DNA from: Zelonia costaricensis
Taxonomy: Eukaryota; Euglenozoa; Kinetoplastea; Trypanosomatida; Trypanosomatidae
DNA: 58,261 nt
Reading direction: 5' to 3'
Assembly: GCA_030849075.1 (NCBI GenBank)
Contig: JASAOO010003420.1
Span: 1 to 58,261, forward strand
The notes below the pieces were generated by a model that ran no database searches, was not told the origin of the DNA, and saw only the letters and a list, made by a program, of their open reading frames with translations. The position numbers and the translations under genes were made by a program. Positions 17,594 through 27,773 of the stretch are shown here, piece after piece. Within the stretch, counting starts at the first letter, position 1. Each line of letters starts with the position of its first letter.

Positions 17594-19225
17594 GGCAACT
17601 GTGATGAACGGGGGGGAGGCGTGCTTCCGAGGTTGTTGGGGAAAGGCAACGGCTTCTCAAGTGTGTGTGTAGGTGTGGGTGCGGAAGAGATACAGAGAGG
17701 GAGAGACGGGGGAAGGGAGGGAGGAGGCGTCAACACATGGACTGTGTGCGTGTGTGTGCCATCGTGCGTCTCGCAACGGCACTCGTTGCACAATCGAGGG
17801 CGTTGAAGTCGGATACAGTTGCACCCTCTCCGTCCCTCACCTCCACCCTTCGCCGACGTGCGATGACGCGCTATGCGGCTGAGGGAGGGGAGGGGGAGAT
17901 CGCGAGCACGCGCGGCTCGCTTGCTTCACCGCCTCAGTGCAAACCTCCTCAGGAGAGGAGCTCGACGTCCACGGTCACGCCCGTAGTGGGGAAGCTTGAG
18001 TGCGCTGCCAGCGTGCGGGTCGCGACGCTCGAACCTATTCCCGGCTCCGAATCACATCCCATCGCTGAAGACGGTGACAGGGTGGTGCACCGGCGTTGTT
18101 GCTGTGTGTACAGGTTGGTAGGAGGTGTGGGAGGCCCAAGAGGAGCTCTGTCGCGGTCACAACGCGGAGAGAAACGAGCGAGGCGGAAGACGAGGGGGGG
18201 GTGCAGGCGAAGAAGAGTGCACGCGGACGTGTGGACGCAGCGCCCGCACGCACACTCTCAGTTACCCCCACCACCACCGCGACCAGCACCGACACACGCA
18301 CACACAAGCTCGTGCATGTGTGTGCACGCAACACGAGGGCCATGGAGAACGACAGAGGAGCTAAAAAACACGACGCAGCGACAAAGGGGGGGGGCAGCAA
18401 CAACAACAACAACAGCAAAAGCGAGCCCACCCACGCCACACACAGGGGCTCGGCGATAACACGTGTGACGTCTAAGCTGCTGCGGGAACAGAGTTGGACA
18501 GAGGGAGGGAGGGAGGGAGAGAGCGCCGCCGGACTTCTCCGTACGTGCTTGACAATACCAAAGGAACGGCTAAGAGCGGGGGCAGGGGGAGGAGGGGGGG
18601 AGGCGAGCAGCCCCCCTCCCCCATCTCCACCACCACCCCATCGCCGAGGCGCACCTTCCCGTGTTGTCAGGCGGAGCACGATCGATACCAGGGAGGAAGA
18701 CAAGAGAAGAAGAGAGGAGAAGCCCGCGGCACAGAGCCACGGCAGACACGGAGAACGAAAGCGGCAACGCGAAGGGGGGGGGGCGAAGTGTCGACGCGCA
18801 CATCACTTGACCGGCGGAGGGGAACGGCGAGCGTCGGCTACCGAGACTGCGCCTGGGCCACTTCGCCTTTCCTGTGCACCGCCTCCCACCCGTACGCAGA
18901 AGCGCACGATGCACTTGGTCATTTACGAACCCCCCCTCCCGCAGCACCGCACAACACGGCGCAAGCGAAGACACAAGAAGCGTGGGAGAGATGAATGAGG
19001 GAAGAGAAAGAGCACGACCCGCACCGAGGCAACGTGGCGCAGCAGCGAAGAGCGCAGGAGCAGCGAGCGGGAGTGGGTTGGGTGGGTGGGTGGCTGGGTG
19101 TGTGTGTGTGTGCATACGGCAAAGCTCCGCGGCAGCTCCGACTCGCCCTCTACGTCTCCTCCACACCGCCACTCTCGCCGTGCCCTCCGTACGCGCTCTC
19201 ACAAGCGCCGCAGCGCCGCTGGCGC
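17594..19225. other. Intergenic between RRP36 and COPI-associated genes
   Basis: A 1.6-kb gap. A purine tract at about 17690-17735 probably serves trans-splicing of RRP36. A CAA-type repeat lies at 18395-18413 and purine-rich blocks at about 18500-18530 and 18580-18605. Open frames on both strands here have repeat-derived composition. An ncRNA gene cannot be excluded by eye. Confidence 0.5.
18395..18413. repeat. Short CAA trinucleotide repeat
   Basis: About six CAA/CAG units next to a G run in the intergenic sequence upstream of RRP36 on the coding strand. Confidence 0.8.
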
Positions 19226-20122
19226 TTACCGGAGGTCGTCGGCGTTGTTCGCCACCGCCTGCGCGAACTGGTTCTTCAGCGCCAGCTCGCTCTCCCCGCG
19301 TGTCAGCCCGCCCTCCTGCAGCGGGGGCTTCACCGTGCCCCTGTTGTTCTCCTCGTACGGGTTCGCCGGCGCCGTGCTGCTGAACGTGCTCGACCCCTCG
19401 CGGCCGCCGGACTCGCCAAAGTTGTACTCGCGGTACAGGTTCGCCTGCGCCGTCGGCGGCGGCACGGCAGCGGCGGCCTTCGCGCCGGCGTTGGTGGGGG
19501 CGGGGGCCGCCGCTGGTGGTGCCGCCGCCGGCTTCTGCGGTGCGGCCGACTTGGGCGCCGTGGCGGGCACGGCAGGGGTGTCGGCCTGAACGCCGCTCGA
19601 CGCCGCGGGCACCGGCGCCGGCGGGGGCGCGGCGCCGCCGCCGTAGTAACGCTGGAACTCCTCCTGCGCTCGCTTCTGCTCCGCCGGGTCTTCAAACTCG
19701 GGCAGCCCGACGACGACGCCGACGAGCAGCATGAGGGCGCCGAGCACAACCGCGATGACGCCGCCAACGATCTCGACCGCGCCGTTGCCGAGGAGGAGGA
19801 CGCCGAAGAGGATGTAGAAGATGCCGCGCGCCTTGTAGTAGACGAGGAAGTAGAAGTACTTCATCCACACGTAGATGATGCGGCGCAGCGGCGAGAACTG
19901 CCGCAGCTCTGCCGAGAAGCCCAGCAGCCCGAACAGCATGCAATAAATGTTCAGCAGCACGACGTTCGGCGCGAAGATGATCTTGATGAACCCGAGGATG
20001 ATCGCCACAAAGGCGAGCACCACCACGGCGAGGGACATGAGAAGGAACACGCGCGGCCAGTTGCGCTGCCAGCAGGACGCGCTGCCCGGCGCGTGCGACG
20101 CCGCATTGCGGATGCTCTCCAT
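19226..20122 (-). CDS. COPI-associated / TVP15-like Golgi membrane protein
   Basis: A 298-aa protein with four membrane segments at about 25-49, 53-73, 86-112 and 116-140. The pattern, with the loop containing FSPLRRIIYVWMKYF between the second and third helices and GLPEFEDP after the fourth, fits the COPI-associated protein family that includes yeast Tvp15. That family resides in Golgi membranes and vesicles, and its exact role is unclear. After residue 165 the tail is Pro/Ala-rich and probably disordered, with a conserved-looking NLYREYNFGESGG and PYEENNRGTVKPP near the end. These Tyr/Asn-containing segments could be sorting motifs. The start at MESIRNAASH gives a 24-residue cytosolic N terminus and sits behind a good splice acceptor (20147-20148). 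Confidence 0.87.
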   Translation of the reverse strand: MESIRNAASHAPGSASCWQRNWPRVFLLMSLAVVVLAFVAIILGFIKIIFAPNVVLLNIYCMLFGLLGFSAELRQFSPLRRIIYVWMKYFYFLVYYKARGIFYILFGVLLLGNGAVEIVGGVIAVVLGALMLLVGVVVGLPEFEDPAEQKRAQEEFQRYYGGGAAPPPAPVPAASSGVQADTPAVPATAPKSAAPQKPAAAPPAAAPAPTNAGAKAAAAVPPPTAQANLYREYNFGESGGREGSSTFSSTAPANPYEENNRGTVKPPLQEGGLTRGESELALKNQFAQAVANNADDLR

Positions 20123-20146
20123 CGCGCACTGAGGGGTGCCAGCGAG

Positions 20147-20197
20147 CTCGATGATTCAGTGGGTACGGGGAAGGCGGGGAAGGGAGGAGACACAGAT
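20147..20197 (-). promoter_or_regulatory. Predicted trans-splice acceptor of the COPI-associated gene
   Basis: A purine tract at 20167-20197 of the plus strand, then no CT until 20147-20148 (AG on the coding strand). This predicts a 5' UTR of about 24 bases. Confidence 0.4.
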
Positions 20198-21084
20198 GGT
20201 GTGAGAGTCGTACAGGAGCGGAGGAGGAAGAGCAAGAGCAACGAGAAGACTGTGAAGTGACGAGCGAACTGTCGAGATGGTGGGGATGGATGCGGCCGTG
20301 CTGGTGAAGGAGTCACGTCGAGCACCACACTGAGGCTGCTGGAGGTGTGCACTGGGGTGCTTTGGGCAGGGAGGTATGGGAGGGAAGAGAGGAGCGTGGT
20401 GCGAGCGGTGCAGCACGCGACGAAGGAGCTGAAAGAGGGAAGACAGATAGGGGCGGGGGGGGGGAAAGCGATGGACGTGCAAGGCGAGGGAGGGGACGGC
20501 GTCACAGCCCACGTCGAAGGGTCGGTGCGCATGTGTGCCGTCCGGTGTTCCCACCCGGTGCACGGAGGCAACGTGGGGCATCAGGCCCTTCACGACAACG
20601 CGACGTGCGAGCTCACAACGGGCAGCCAGGCATCGCTGATTGAGGTGCGTTCTCAGAAATCGATGTGGATGCACGTCAACGCGTGCTCGAACGAGTGAGA
20701 GGCTTTTTGTCTGTCCCTATCCTCTCCCGTGCCGCGAAGAACGCGCCAGAAGGGTGAGGGGAGGGGGAGGGGACGATAAGGGGAGGCCCGCAACGACTCC
20801 ACGGCGCAGAGCCCCGGCACCGTCGCTGCCTCACAACGCGCACAAGAAGGCAGCAAGGGGTGCGGCGGAGGAGACTGCGCTGGTAAGGAAGACAACAAGA
20901 ATCAAAGTCGTGACACGCGCGTAAGTAGACGGGGGTGCCGCATCGCGCACGTTTGGGAGGGAGGGGGAGGGGGCAGCGGTAGCCGAGGCGGTGTGAGGGG
21001 AGGCCAGAGGCAACGGGAGCGGTGTGGAGTACGGGAGCGTCTGGGGAGGCCGGCAGTGCCTCAGCAAGGGCGGTACGCGGCGTT

Positions 21085-21099
21085 CCCCCCCCCCCCCCC
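21085..21099. repeat. Poly-C run, 15 bases
   Basis: An uninterrupted C run, hence a G run on the coding strand. It is the opposite orientation to the two poly-G runs at 16125 and 36604. Confidence 0.9.
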
Positions 21100-21561
21100 G
21101 CCCCACCCCCACTCCTTCTCCTGGTGCTGTGCTCGGTTAGAAGAGAAAGGCGAGGAGAGAGAGACCGGCGCACTCTCCCGCTCTCTCTCTGGATGGAACA
21201 CGTTGCCGCGGTGTGGCCGAGCCGACACCGCCTCCGCGTTGCCCGATGCACTGTGCACATGAGTGAAGGAGAAGACAACTACTGCGAGGGGAACGAATTG
21301 GGAAGAGAGTGGGGGAAGAGAGCGACTCGCACGCGGTCACATTCACACACACACGCACACACGCTTCCATGCCCACACATCAGCCAGAGCGCTTGGGGCC
21401 ATTCAACATCAGTCCAACGATGGGAGAGGAGCTCAGTGGGGCTCTGCGTGTACGCGTCGCACACTGCACCCCGATGGCGCGGCCAAGCCGCGGCGCTGGT
21501 CGCAGCCGGGCTACACAACAGCCGCTGCTTCTCCCGCGCCCGTGCGCAATGGTGCGCGGCT

Positions 21562-22521
21562 TCAGCTCTGCTTAGGCTTCTGCCTCGGCGGCACCTCGCC
21601 GGTTTCCATCGCCTTGGCCTCCGCGCTGACCGCCGCGGCCCCCTCTGTCGCCACGAGGATCTCGTTGTACACCTTCTGCATGTGCTGCCGCATGCGCAGC
21701 GCGACACCCTTGCTGTCCTCCTTGTCGAAGTCGATCGGGAAGCGGCCGACGCGGATGTGCAGGTCGGTTGGCATGCCGCCGATCATCGTCCACGCCGGCC
21801 ACGTCTTCTCGCCGCCGACGTGGACGATGTAGAAGGTCTGCATGCGGTGCTTGAAGATGGTGTGGAAGGTGCCGAAGCGGAACGTCTGCAGCACCCGCGG
21901 ATGCTTGTTGATGGCCCCCTCCGGGAAGATGGCGAGGTTGCCTCCGCTGGCGAGGAGCGCGTCTACACCCTCTTGCACCTCGGCCTGCCGCTCCTTGTCG
22001 ACCTCGAAGTTGCCGTCCGCGTCGGACTTGAAGTACACCGGGAAGTGCCCGACGCGGTCGAAGATGCCACCGAAGATCGGGATCTTCCGCAGCGAGGACT
22101 TCATCATGGTGCGCGTGTTGAGCATGTGCCGCAGCGGCGTCAGCGCGATGAAGGCGTACACGTCCCAGAAGGAGGTGTGGTTGCCGACGACGGCCATGTG
22201 GTGCAGGGGAACGTCATCCCAGGTGAGGGGGGTGCCGCCAGGGTCGGCGTCAAAGCGCAGGTGCATGCGGATCTGCGGGTTGGCCCACCACACCGCACGG
22301 AACGCGCCGACGAGCGGCAGGATGCAGATCCGCTGCACGTAGTAGGTGGGCACACCGAGGCGGCCGAACTGAACGAGCACCTTCGTGAGTGCCGAGACGG
22401 GGAGGATGGTGATCACGTTCACGAACAGGAACCATGCCCGCATGACGTTCGATGGCAGGAGGCGCTGACGCAGCAGGAAGTACCACACCACCAGCGCGGC
22501 CCAGACGTACGGGCTCACCAT
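21562..22521 (-). CDS. 1-acyl-sn-glycerol-3-phosphate acyltransferase-like, copy A
   Basis: A 319-aa PlsC-family acyltransferase. The catalytic HX4D motif is NHTSFWD at 114-120, and FPEGAIN at 199-205 corresponds to the FPEGTRS block that binds the glycerol phosphate. Between them lies IFGGIFDRVGHFPVYFKS. One or two N-terminal hydrophobic segments (about 4-20 and 28-50) would anchor it in the ER membrane. The family esterifies lysophosphatidate or other lysophospholipids with acyl-CoA. It is a tandem paralog of the gene at 23645-24709, with similar organisation from LLRQRL onwards and near-identical DNA in one 80-base stretch. The tail after residue 290 is divergent and ends in RQKPKQS. The start at MVSPYVWAAL excludes a repeat-rich upstream frame. 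The substrate cannot be assigned by eye. Confidence 0.92.
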   Translation of the reverse strand: MVSPYVWAALVVWYFLLRQRLLPSNVMRAWFLFVNVITILPVSALTKVLVQFGRLGVPTYYVQRICILPLVGAFRAVWWANPQIRMHLRFDADPGGTPLTWDDVPLHHMAVVGNHTSFWDVYAFIALTPLRHMLNTRTMMKSSLRKIPIFGGIFDRVGHFPVYFKSDADGNFEVDKERQAEVQEGVDALLASGGNLAIFPEGAINKHPRVLQTFRFGTFHTIFKHRMQTFYIVHVGGEKTWPAWTMIGGMPTDLHIRVGRFPIDFDKEDSKGVALRMRQHMQKVYNEILVATEGAAAVSAEAKAMETGEVPPRQKPKQS

Positions 22522-23644
22522 GGCGATGCGGAGAGTGAGTGACGGAGAATGGCAGAAGGAAGTGATGTGTGTGTGTGTGACGCTGCGGGTGACTGAGTGG
22601 GGAGGGGGGGGAGGGAAGGGGGTTGAGAGACAGACGCAAGAGTGGCGGGGAGGGGGAGGGGAGGGGGGGAGGGGGTGAGACAAGGGAGCAGAGCGCAGCG
22701 CCGTTGTGCCGCGTAGGCTCGGACTCTGGCGCATGCACACGTGTGAGACCCGCATCCACTGGAGTCTCACACACATACACACACACACACTCGTGTTGAT
22801 GGCGGGACCCGATGCATGACGGCGGCCTCCACGTTTGCAGCGGCACTGCGGGCACGCACACGTGGCAACAACACCTCGCCCACGCGCGCACGTGGCGCCC
22901 TCAGGCTTTGACCTCGTGAGGCAGGGCTATAGGATTCGACACGGTGCACTGCGAGAACGCAGCGCGAGCCGCATGACGCGCATCAGCCGCGGACGTCTTC
23001 GTTGCAGTTCCTCGATGGAGAGAGAGCAAGTGGCGCATGTTGAATATGGTGTGAGGCAACCACGGCACCATTACGGGCAGGAAGGCGGGGACGGGGCAGG
23101 GGAAGAAGTGCGCGTGCGCAGACGCAGGGCACGCGGGCGCGGCGGTGCGGTCAACAGGAGACAGGGCAGTCATGGTATGGGTGAGGGCAGCGAGTGCGCT
23201 GTCCGGCCCGCGCGGCGGAGGACATATAGGTCACGTTGGGGGTTGGGGAGGAGGGGGCTGGTGTGGTAAGAGCTTAAGGGGAAGATGGCACGGGCCGAAG
23301 TGAGTTCCCACACACGGGCACAGATCTGCACGTGGTCGACATGACATCGTCGCAGGATGACCTCCTCCACCCGTCACAGCGGCGGCGGTACGTGTGTGCG
23401 AGCGACACCCTCCTGCCGCATCAATTCAACGACAGGCGCACCCCACACGCAGACACACAGACACGAAGTCGGGGCAGAGTCGGGGGAAGGGCAGGGGGGA
23501 GGCATCGGTGCGGCCGAGTAGACGAGTGCAGGAAGTCGAGCAAGCGCCAGACACACACGCGCACAGGCCATCCATAGGCCTGTCAGACACACTCTTCAGC
23601 GGGCAATGCGGTGCCTCGCGACCTGTCGCGCTCCAGGCTCGCGC
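22522..23644. other. Intergenic between the two acyltransferase genes
   Basis: Contains purine tracts at about 22530-22563 and 22599-22680 that suit splicing of copy A, a short GT run near 22567-22579 and an AC run near 22771-22788. Its right part is the 3' flank of copy B. No gene seen. Confidence 0.55.
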
Positions 23645-24709
23645 TTAGGCCAGGGCGGGGGTCGGCGCCGCCGCCGCTGCTGCCGCCGCCGCCGCGGCCC
23701 CCGCCTTCTCCGCCTCCTCGGGGCTCTTGCCTTTCCTCCGCTGCGCCGCCGCCTCCTCCGCGGCGATCTGCGCGGCGATCTCGTCGCGCACCTGCTGCAT
23801 GCGCTGCTGCAGCCCCACGGCGACGCTCTTGCTGTCGTCCTTGTCGAAGTCGATCGGGTACGCGCCGACGCGGATGCGGATCGTGGCGGGTAGCCCGCCG
23901 TACGGCATCGACGGCGCCCACGTCTTCTCGTTGCCCACGGCGACCATGTAGTACACGGGCATGCGGTGCTCGAAGATGGTCGCGAAGGTGCCGAAGCGGA
24001 ACGTCTGCAGTGTCTCCGGCTTCTTGTTGATGGCCCCCTCGGGGAAGACGACGATGTTGCCGCCGTGGCGCAGGTGCCAGTTGACGTGCCGCGACACCTC
24101 GGCTTGGCGCTCCTTGTCCACGTGAAAGTTGCCGTCCTCGCTCGACTTGAAGTACACTGGGAAGTGCCCGACGCGGTCGAAGACGCCGCCGAAGATCGGG
24201 ATCTTCCGCAGCGAGGACTTCATGAGCGTGCGCATCTTCATGAGGTGCGACATCGGCGTGATGCCGATCATCTCAAACACGTCCCAGAAGGAGGTGTGGT
24301 TCAGCGTGATGGCGATGCCGGTGGTGGGGATGTCGCTCCACGACAGGGGCTTGCCGTCCACGTTGCCGTCGAAGGCGACCTCCATCTTGATCTGCGGGTT
24401 GGCGTACCAGACCGCCTTGAACACGCTGCCGAGAATGAAGACACAGACGCTCTGCACCCAGCGGCGCGGCACGCCGAGGTAGCGCAGCGGGTCGATGAGG
24501 TACAGCAGCGCCGACGACGGGATGATGAGCGCCGTGGCGGAGAGGAGGAACCACTTCTGCATCACCCAGCGCGGCACGAGGCGCTGACGGAGAAGCGTGT
24601 AGCCCGTGCCGAGGGCCAGCACGAGCATCGCCCCTCGCTGCTGCCCACGCGTGAGCTGCGGCAGGTGCGCCGCCGCCCCCTGCGACACACGCGACGCAAG
24701 AGCAGACAT
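23645..24709 (-). CDS. 1-acyl-sn-glycerol-3-phosphate acyltransferase-like, copy B
   Basis: A 354-aa PlsC-family acyltransferase, the upstream partner in the tandem pair (transcribed before copy A). NHTSFWD is at 137-143 and FPEGAIN at 222-228, with IFGGVFDRVGHFPVYFKS between. The N terminus is about 23 residues longer than in copy A and begins MSALASRVSQG, followed by hydrophobic segments at about 28-40 and 50-70. The C terminus has an Ala/Glu/Lys extension (residues about 310-354) ending in a run of alanines and PTPALA. A purine tract directly upstream (about 24731-24757) with AG at 24716-24715 supports this start, though it leaves a 5' UTR of only about five bases. The two copies probably have split acyl or lysophospholipid preference. 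Confidence 0.92.
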   Translation of the reverse strand: MSALASRVSQGAAAHLPQLTRGQQRGAMLVLALGTGYTLLRQRLVPRWVMQKWFLLSATALIIPSSALLYLIDPLRYLGVPRRWVQSVCVFILGSVFKAVWYANPQIKMEVAFDGNVDGKPLSWSDIPTTGIAITLNHTSFWDVFEMIGITPMSHLMKMRTLMKSSLRKIPIFGGVFDRVGHFPVYFKSSEDGNFHVDKERQAEVSRHVNWHLRHGGNIVVFPEGAINKKPETLQTFRFGTFATIFEHRMPVYYMVAVGNEKTWAPSMPYGGLPATIRIRVGAYPIDFDKDDSKSVAVGLQQRMQQVRDEIAAQIAAEEAAAQRRKGKSPEEAEKAGAAAAAAAAAAAPTPALA

Positions 24710-25340
24710 GCACGCTGCGGCAACCGAAATTAAAAAGGGGGAAAACGAAGAGGGCGGTGATGCGCTAGGCGTGTACAGCGCCAGACACGAACTTGCGTGG
24801 GTGTGTGTCGAGAGGGAAGAGGGGGTGGGGGTCGGGCTGGCAGGCGTAGGAAGTGACGAGGGCGGTACGGTAGAGGAGATGCGCGCTGATGACGGCGGGC
24901 CGATCGCGGCAGTGGCCCGGTCGCGGGAGAGAGAGGAAAGGGAGGCAGGAGAAGAAGTGGATGGAGGGAGACGGTCGTGCAACGTGAGTTGGTGCCGCGC
25001 ACGGGAACGCCAGCAGAGGCGCGATCGCAGCGCTGCGCGTGGACAAGTGCACGTCGCTGGCCAGTTCGGTCGCGCTCTGTGGTGGAGATGATGCGAGCGG
25101 CGGGACATGAGGGAGGGCTGGCCGCGAGCCCGTCGTGAAGCGCCAAACCTTCTGTACAGCGGACGTCTTTGCAGAGGAACTCGGGTGTTGGGAGGGGCAC
25201 CACAGAGGGTACTCCACGACACTGGCATGGCAGCACCGCGGTGCCCTGAAGCTCGTCACACGCGCGCTTCCTTCCAGCCGCCGTACAGCAGGTGAGCAGC
25301 GCGAGCTCGCCCGGTCCGACCCGCTTCCACTTGTCGTGGC
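24710..25340. other. Intergenic between acyltransferase B and 456-aa gene
   Basis: Purine tracts at 24731-24757 and about 24921-24968 of the plus strand. The minus-strand frame that runs on to 25228 is Ser/Pro/His-rich and treated as UTR. Confidence 0.55.
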
Positions 25341-26711
25341 CTATGCGTTTGGCCCCCGGCGCCGATGCCCCGGTGGCGGGGGCGTCGCGCTCCAGTCGCC
25401 TGTCTCGTGGCGGGGGGACACGTAGGGTGCGGACGAGGACGGCTCACTACCACTCCTGCTGCTGCTGGTGCTGCTGTGGATGCCGTGGATCTGGTTGTAC
25501 ATGCGGAGCGCCTCCGCGTCATCGCGCGGTGGGCCGAGGGAGCCGAGGTCGCCAACGTGGCCGCCGCGTGGGGCCTGCGGGCGGTTCGAATCGGCGAGGT
25601 CCGCATCCCCGTGCGAGCCCTCACCGCCACCGCCGCTGACGCCCTGTGCGCCGTCCGCGTTGGCGACCTCGCCCTCCTCTTCGTCCTCCTCGTCGGCCGC
25701 CCCGGCGAAGGACGCAGTCGTGCGCAGGGGTGCGTGGCGGCTCAGCTCCGGCACGAGCCCCAGCCCCGCGTGCGCCATCGTGGGCGGCCGCTCGGGCTCC
25801 GACATGCCGTCCAGCGAGAGCGCCGCGTTGACACCGCTGCTGCCCCGGCGCTCTGGCGGCTCGCGGTGCGGCACCTCCGCCGCGCCCGACCCTGCCGCAG
25901 CGGCGTGTGCGGCGCGGGTGACCGCGGGGCTCGCAGAGGCGGGGCGCACGGGGTGGGGCTGGCTTTGCAGCTGCCGCCTCCGGAGCAGCTCCGCGGAGGT
26001 CCGGGAGCGGCTGCTGATGCCGCAGGTGAGGTCGTCCAGAGCCCAGCCGATGTCCTCCGCGTCGTACGGCAGCAGCGCGCGGAGAGGGGACGACTGTGCG
26101 CAACTAGGCCTGCGGCTCAGCTCGGACAGCGCGGCGGGGACTGCGCCAGCCGCGGCCGCGCTGCCCGCAGGATCCACATGCGTGGGAGCGGGCAACGTAG
26201 CCGACGGGACAGCTGCCACTGGGCAAGGCAGAGGCGTCGTAAGTGCGGGCGTGTGAGCAGCCGCCATCAGCGCCGGCGTGGCGGGCCGACACAGCCGGTG
26301 CAGCACCGTTGCCCAGGCAGCGGCCACCGCCGACACTTCACTCGCTGGCGGCTCAGCGGGCACGACGTGCAGTGAACGCACTGCGCACTCAGACGACGTC
26401 GTGAGGCGCAGCCCGGCGTCGGCGCCGGCACCCGCTGCGTCAACTCTACACGCCGCAGCGAGCGGGACGTGCAGCGTTGCGGTGCTCCCGTCCGCCGTGT
26501 CGGTCATGCGCAGGTGCGGGTGCGGTGTGAGACAGAGCTGGAGGCGGGCGCGGTAGCGGAGCCCGAGAAGGTCATCGACCAGCCACACATCCTGCAAGCT
26601 CTGCAGCCGCTGCAGCGTGCGCTGATGCGTCAGATAGTCGCGCAGGGTGAGGCAGCCGGTGGGCGCGGCGGCCGCGCCGGAGGACGAAGACGGCGCCCCT
26701 GCATCAAGCAT
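25341..26711 (-). CDS. Hypothetical protein, 456 aa
   Basis: I do not recognise this gene. Residues about 20-155 look folded: a helix (LTLRDYLTHQRTLQRLQSLQ) followed by alternating hydrophobic strands (VWLVDDLLGLRYRARLQLCL, then HLRMTD and STATLHVPL) and a closing helix (AVAAAWATVLHRL). That order of strands and one C-terminal helix is reminiscent of a PH-like fold, but no diagnostic residue confirms it. The rest is disordered, rich in Ser, Pro, Ala and Arg, with short motifs such as DIGWALDDLTCGISSRSRTS around 255-275 and an acidic patch (ADEEDEEEGEVANADG). A segment LRMYNQIHGIHSS occurs near the C terminus. The start at MLDAGAPSSSSG follows the low-complexity upstream frame. Confidence 0.72.
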   Translation of the reverse strand: MLDAGAPSSSSGAAAAPTGCLTLRDYLTHQRTLQRLQSLQDVWLVDDLLGLRYRARLQLCLTPHPHLRMTDTADGSTATLHVPLAAACRVDAAGAGADAGLRLTTSSECAVRSLHVVPAEPPASEVSAVAAAWATVLHRLCRPATPALMAAAHTPALTTPLPCPVAAVPSATLPAPTHVDPAGSAAAAGAVPAALSELSRRPSCAQSSPLRALLPYDAEDIGWALDDLTCGISSRSRTSAELLRRRQLQSQPHPVRPASASPAVTRAAHAAAAGSGAAEVPHREPPERRGSSGVNAALSLDGMSEPERPPTMAHAGLGLVPELSRHAPLRTTASFAGAADEEDEEEGEVANADGAQGVSGGGGEGSHGDADLADSNRPQAPRGGHVGDLGSLGPPRDDAEALRMYNQIHGIHSSTSSSRSGSEPSSSAPYVSPRHETGDWSATPPPPGHRRRGPNA

Positions 26712-27365
26712 GACGAAGTGACAAGAAGAGGGATTCCTCCGGGGAGGCGGCGTGGGAGTGTGGGAGTGGTGGGGGGGGGGGAGGGCGTGTGCTTGCAGTG
26801 TGGAGTACTGCGCACACACGGGCAGGGCGTTGCGGCGGTGGTGGCACCTGCAGAGGACCTCTGAGTGAGGGAAAGCAGTGAGGAGATGAGGAGCGCAATG
26901 TGGGGCAGGGGCGTGGTGGGTGGCGGAGTGCGCGGCGGAGCAGGGGCAGAGGCACTGCAACGAGCGAGGTGGCACACGCGCACCCCTCAGCGCTGCAGTG
27001 GCAAGTGGTTGAGGGGGGAGAGGGGAGGGGGAAGGTGCCTGCCCGACGAAAGCTCGAGGGCGTCGCTGTGCGCCGGTGCACTGCCATCGCGGGCACACAC
27101 GCGGGTGGGCTGGCCACGACGAGGTGCACTCTGTCGCGCTCTTGGTTCCCCCCCTTGCCCCCCCCCTCCCCTTCGCCTCGATGAAGCACGCATGTCTGCA
27201 TCTTTCAGGGCGCTCGTCGGGTGGTGGCGTGGGCAGCGCTGCGCACACGCGTCAGAAATGCGGTAGCGTGTGTGACATGAGTGGGACACACGGAGCGGCA
27301 CGCGGCCCGGCGGCGCGCGTGATGATACTGCGTAGTGGCAAAGTGGGCACGCACAAGCCGCACGC
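26712..27365. other. Intergenic between 456-aa and 135-aa genes
   Basis: A purine tract at about 26771-26785 and another at 27013-27034 of the plus strand. No gene recognised. Confidence 0.5.
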
Positions 27366-27773
27366 TCACGTCTCGGCCCATCGCGCCCCGCCCATCGCAT
27401 CAAGGAACTCGTCGGAGAGGTAGGGCAGCACATTGTACAGCAGCCCCAGCCGGTCCCGCATCAGGCCCTCGCTCAGGCCCATCTCCTTCGCCGACACCCC
27501 TGCCGCCGCCTCCGCCCACGTCGAGGTCGACGCAGTAGCGAGGACGTCAGCAAAGCGGTTGGTCTCGAGCATCAGCAGCAGCGCAGCGCTCAGCTCCGCA
27601 TCCGCCAAGCGCGCGCGGACGCGCTTGATGTCATCAGGGGTCACGCGGCGGAGGTCCGCCTTGGTGACACGCACGAGACGCCGCTCCAGCGTCGCTGCCG
27701 CCTCGCTGTTGTCCGCGTGGGGGACCGCGGGGGCGGGGCTGGCCGCTGTGGTGTTCCACAACCAGCGAAGCAT
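27366..27773 (-). CDS. Hypothetical small protein, 135 aa
   Basis: A short gene of ordinary composition that I do not recognise. The N terminus MLRWLWNTTAAS may be a weak mitochondrial presequence or membrane contact. From residue about 28 it is predicted to be all-helical and charged: LERRLVRVTKADLRRVTPDDIKRV, then a hydrophobic helix AELSAALLLMLETNRFADVL, and a C-terminal block (GLSEGLMRDRLGLLYNVLPYLSDEFLDAM, given here as landmarks). The lack of repeats and its even hydrophobic pattern make it look real despite its size. The upstream frame contains repeat-derived His-Thr runs and was excluded. Confidence 0.65.
   Translation of the reverse strand: MLRWLWNTTAASPAPAVPHADNSEAAATLERRLVRVTKADLRRVTPDDIKRVRARLADAELSAALLLMLETNRFADVLATASTSTWAEAAAGVSAKEMGLSEGLMRDRLGLLYNVLPYLSDEFLDAMGGARWAET

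Larger units (their letters stand above)
20123..21561. other. Intergenic between COPI-associated and first acyltransferase genes
   Basis: A 1.4-kb gap with the predicted acceptor at its left end, purine tracts near 20757-20785 and 20957-20982, a 15-base C run at 21085-21099 and an AC-rich patch at about 21343-21366. No gene supported. Confidence 0.55.

Noticed and set aside
25583..25592. A tRNA T-loop-like GGTTCGAATC sequence
   Set aside because: It lies inside the 456-aa gene and I found no acceptor stem or anticodon arm around it.
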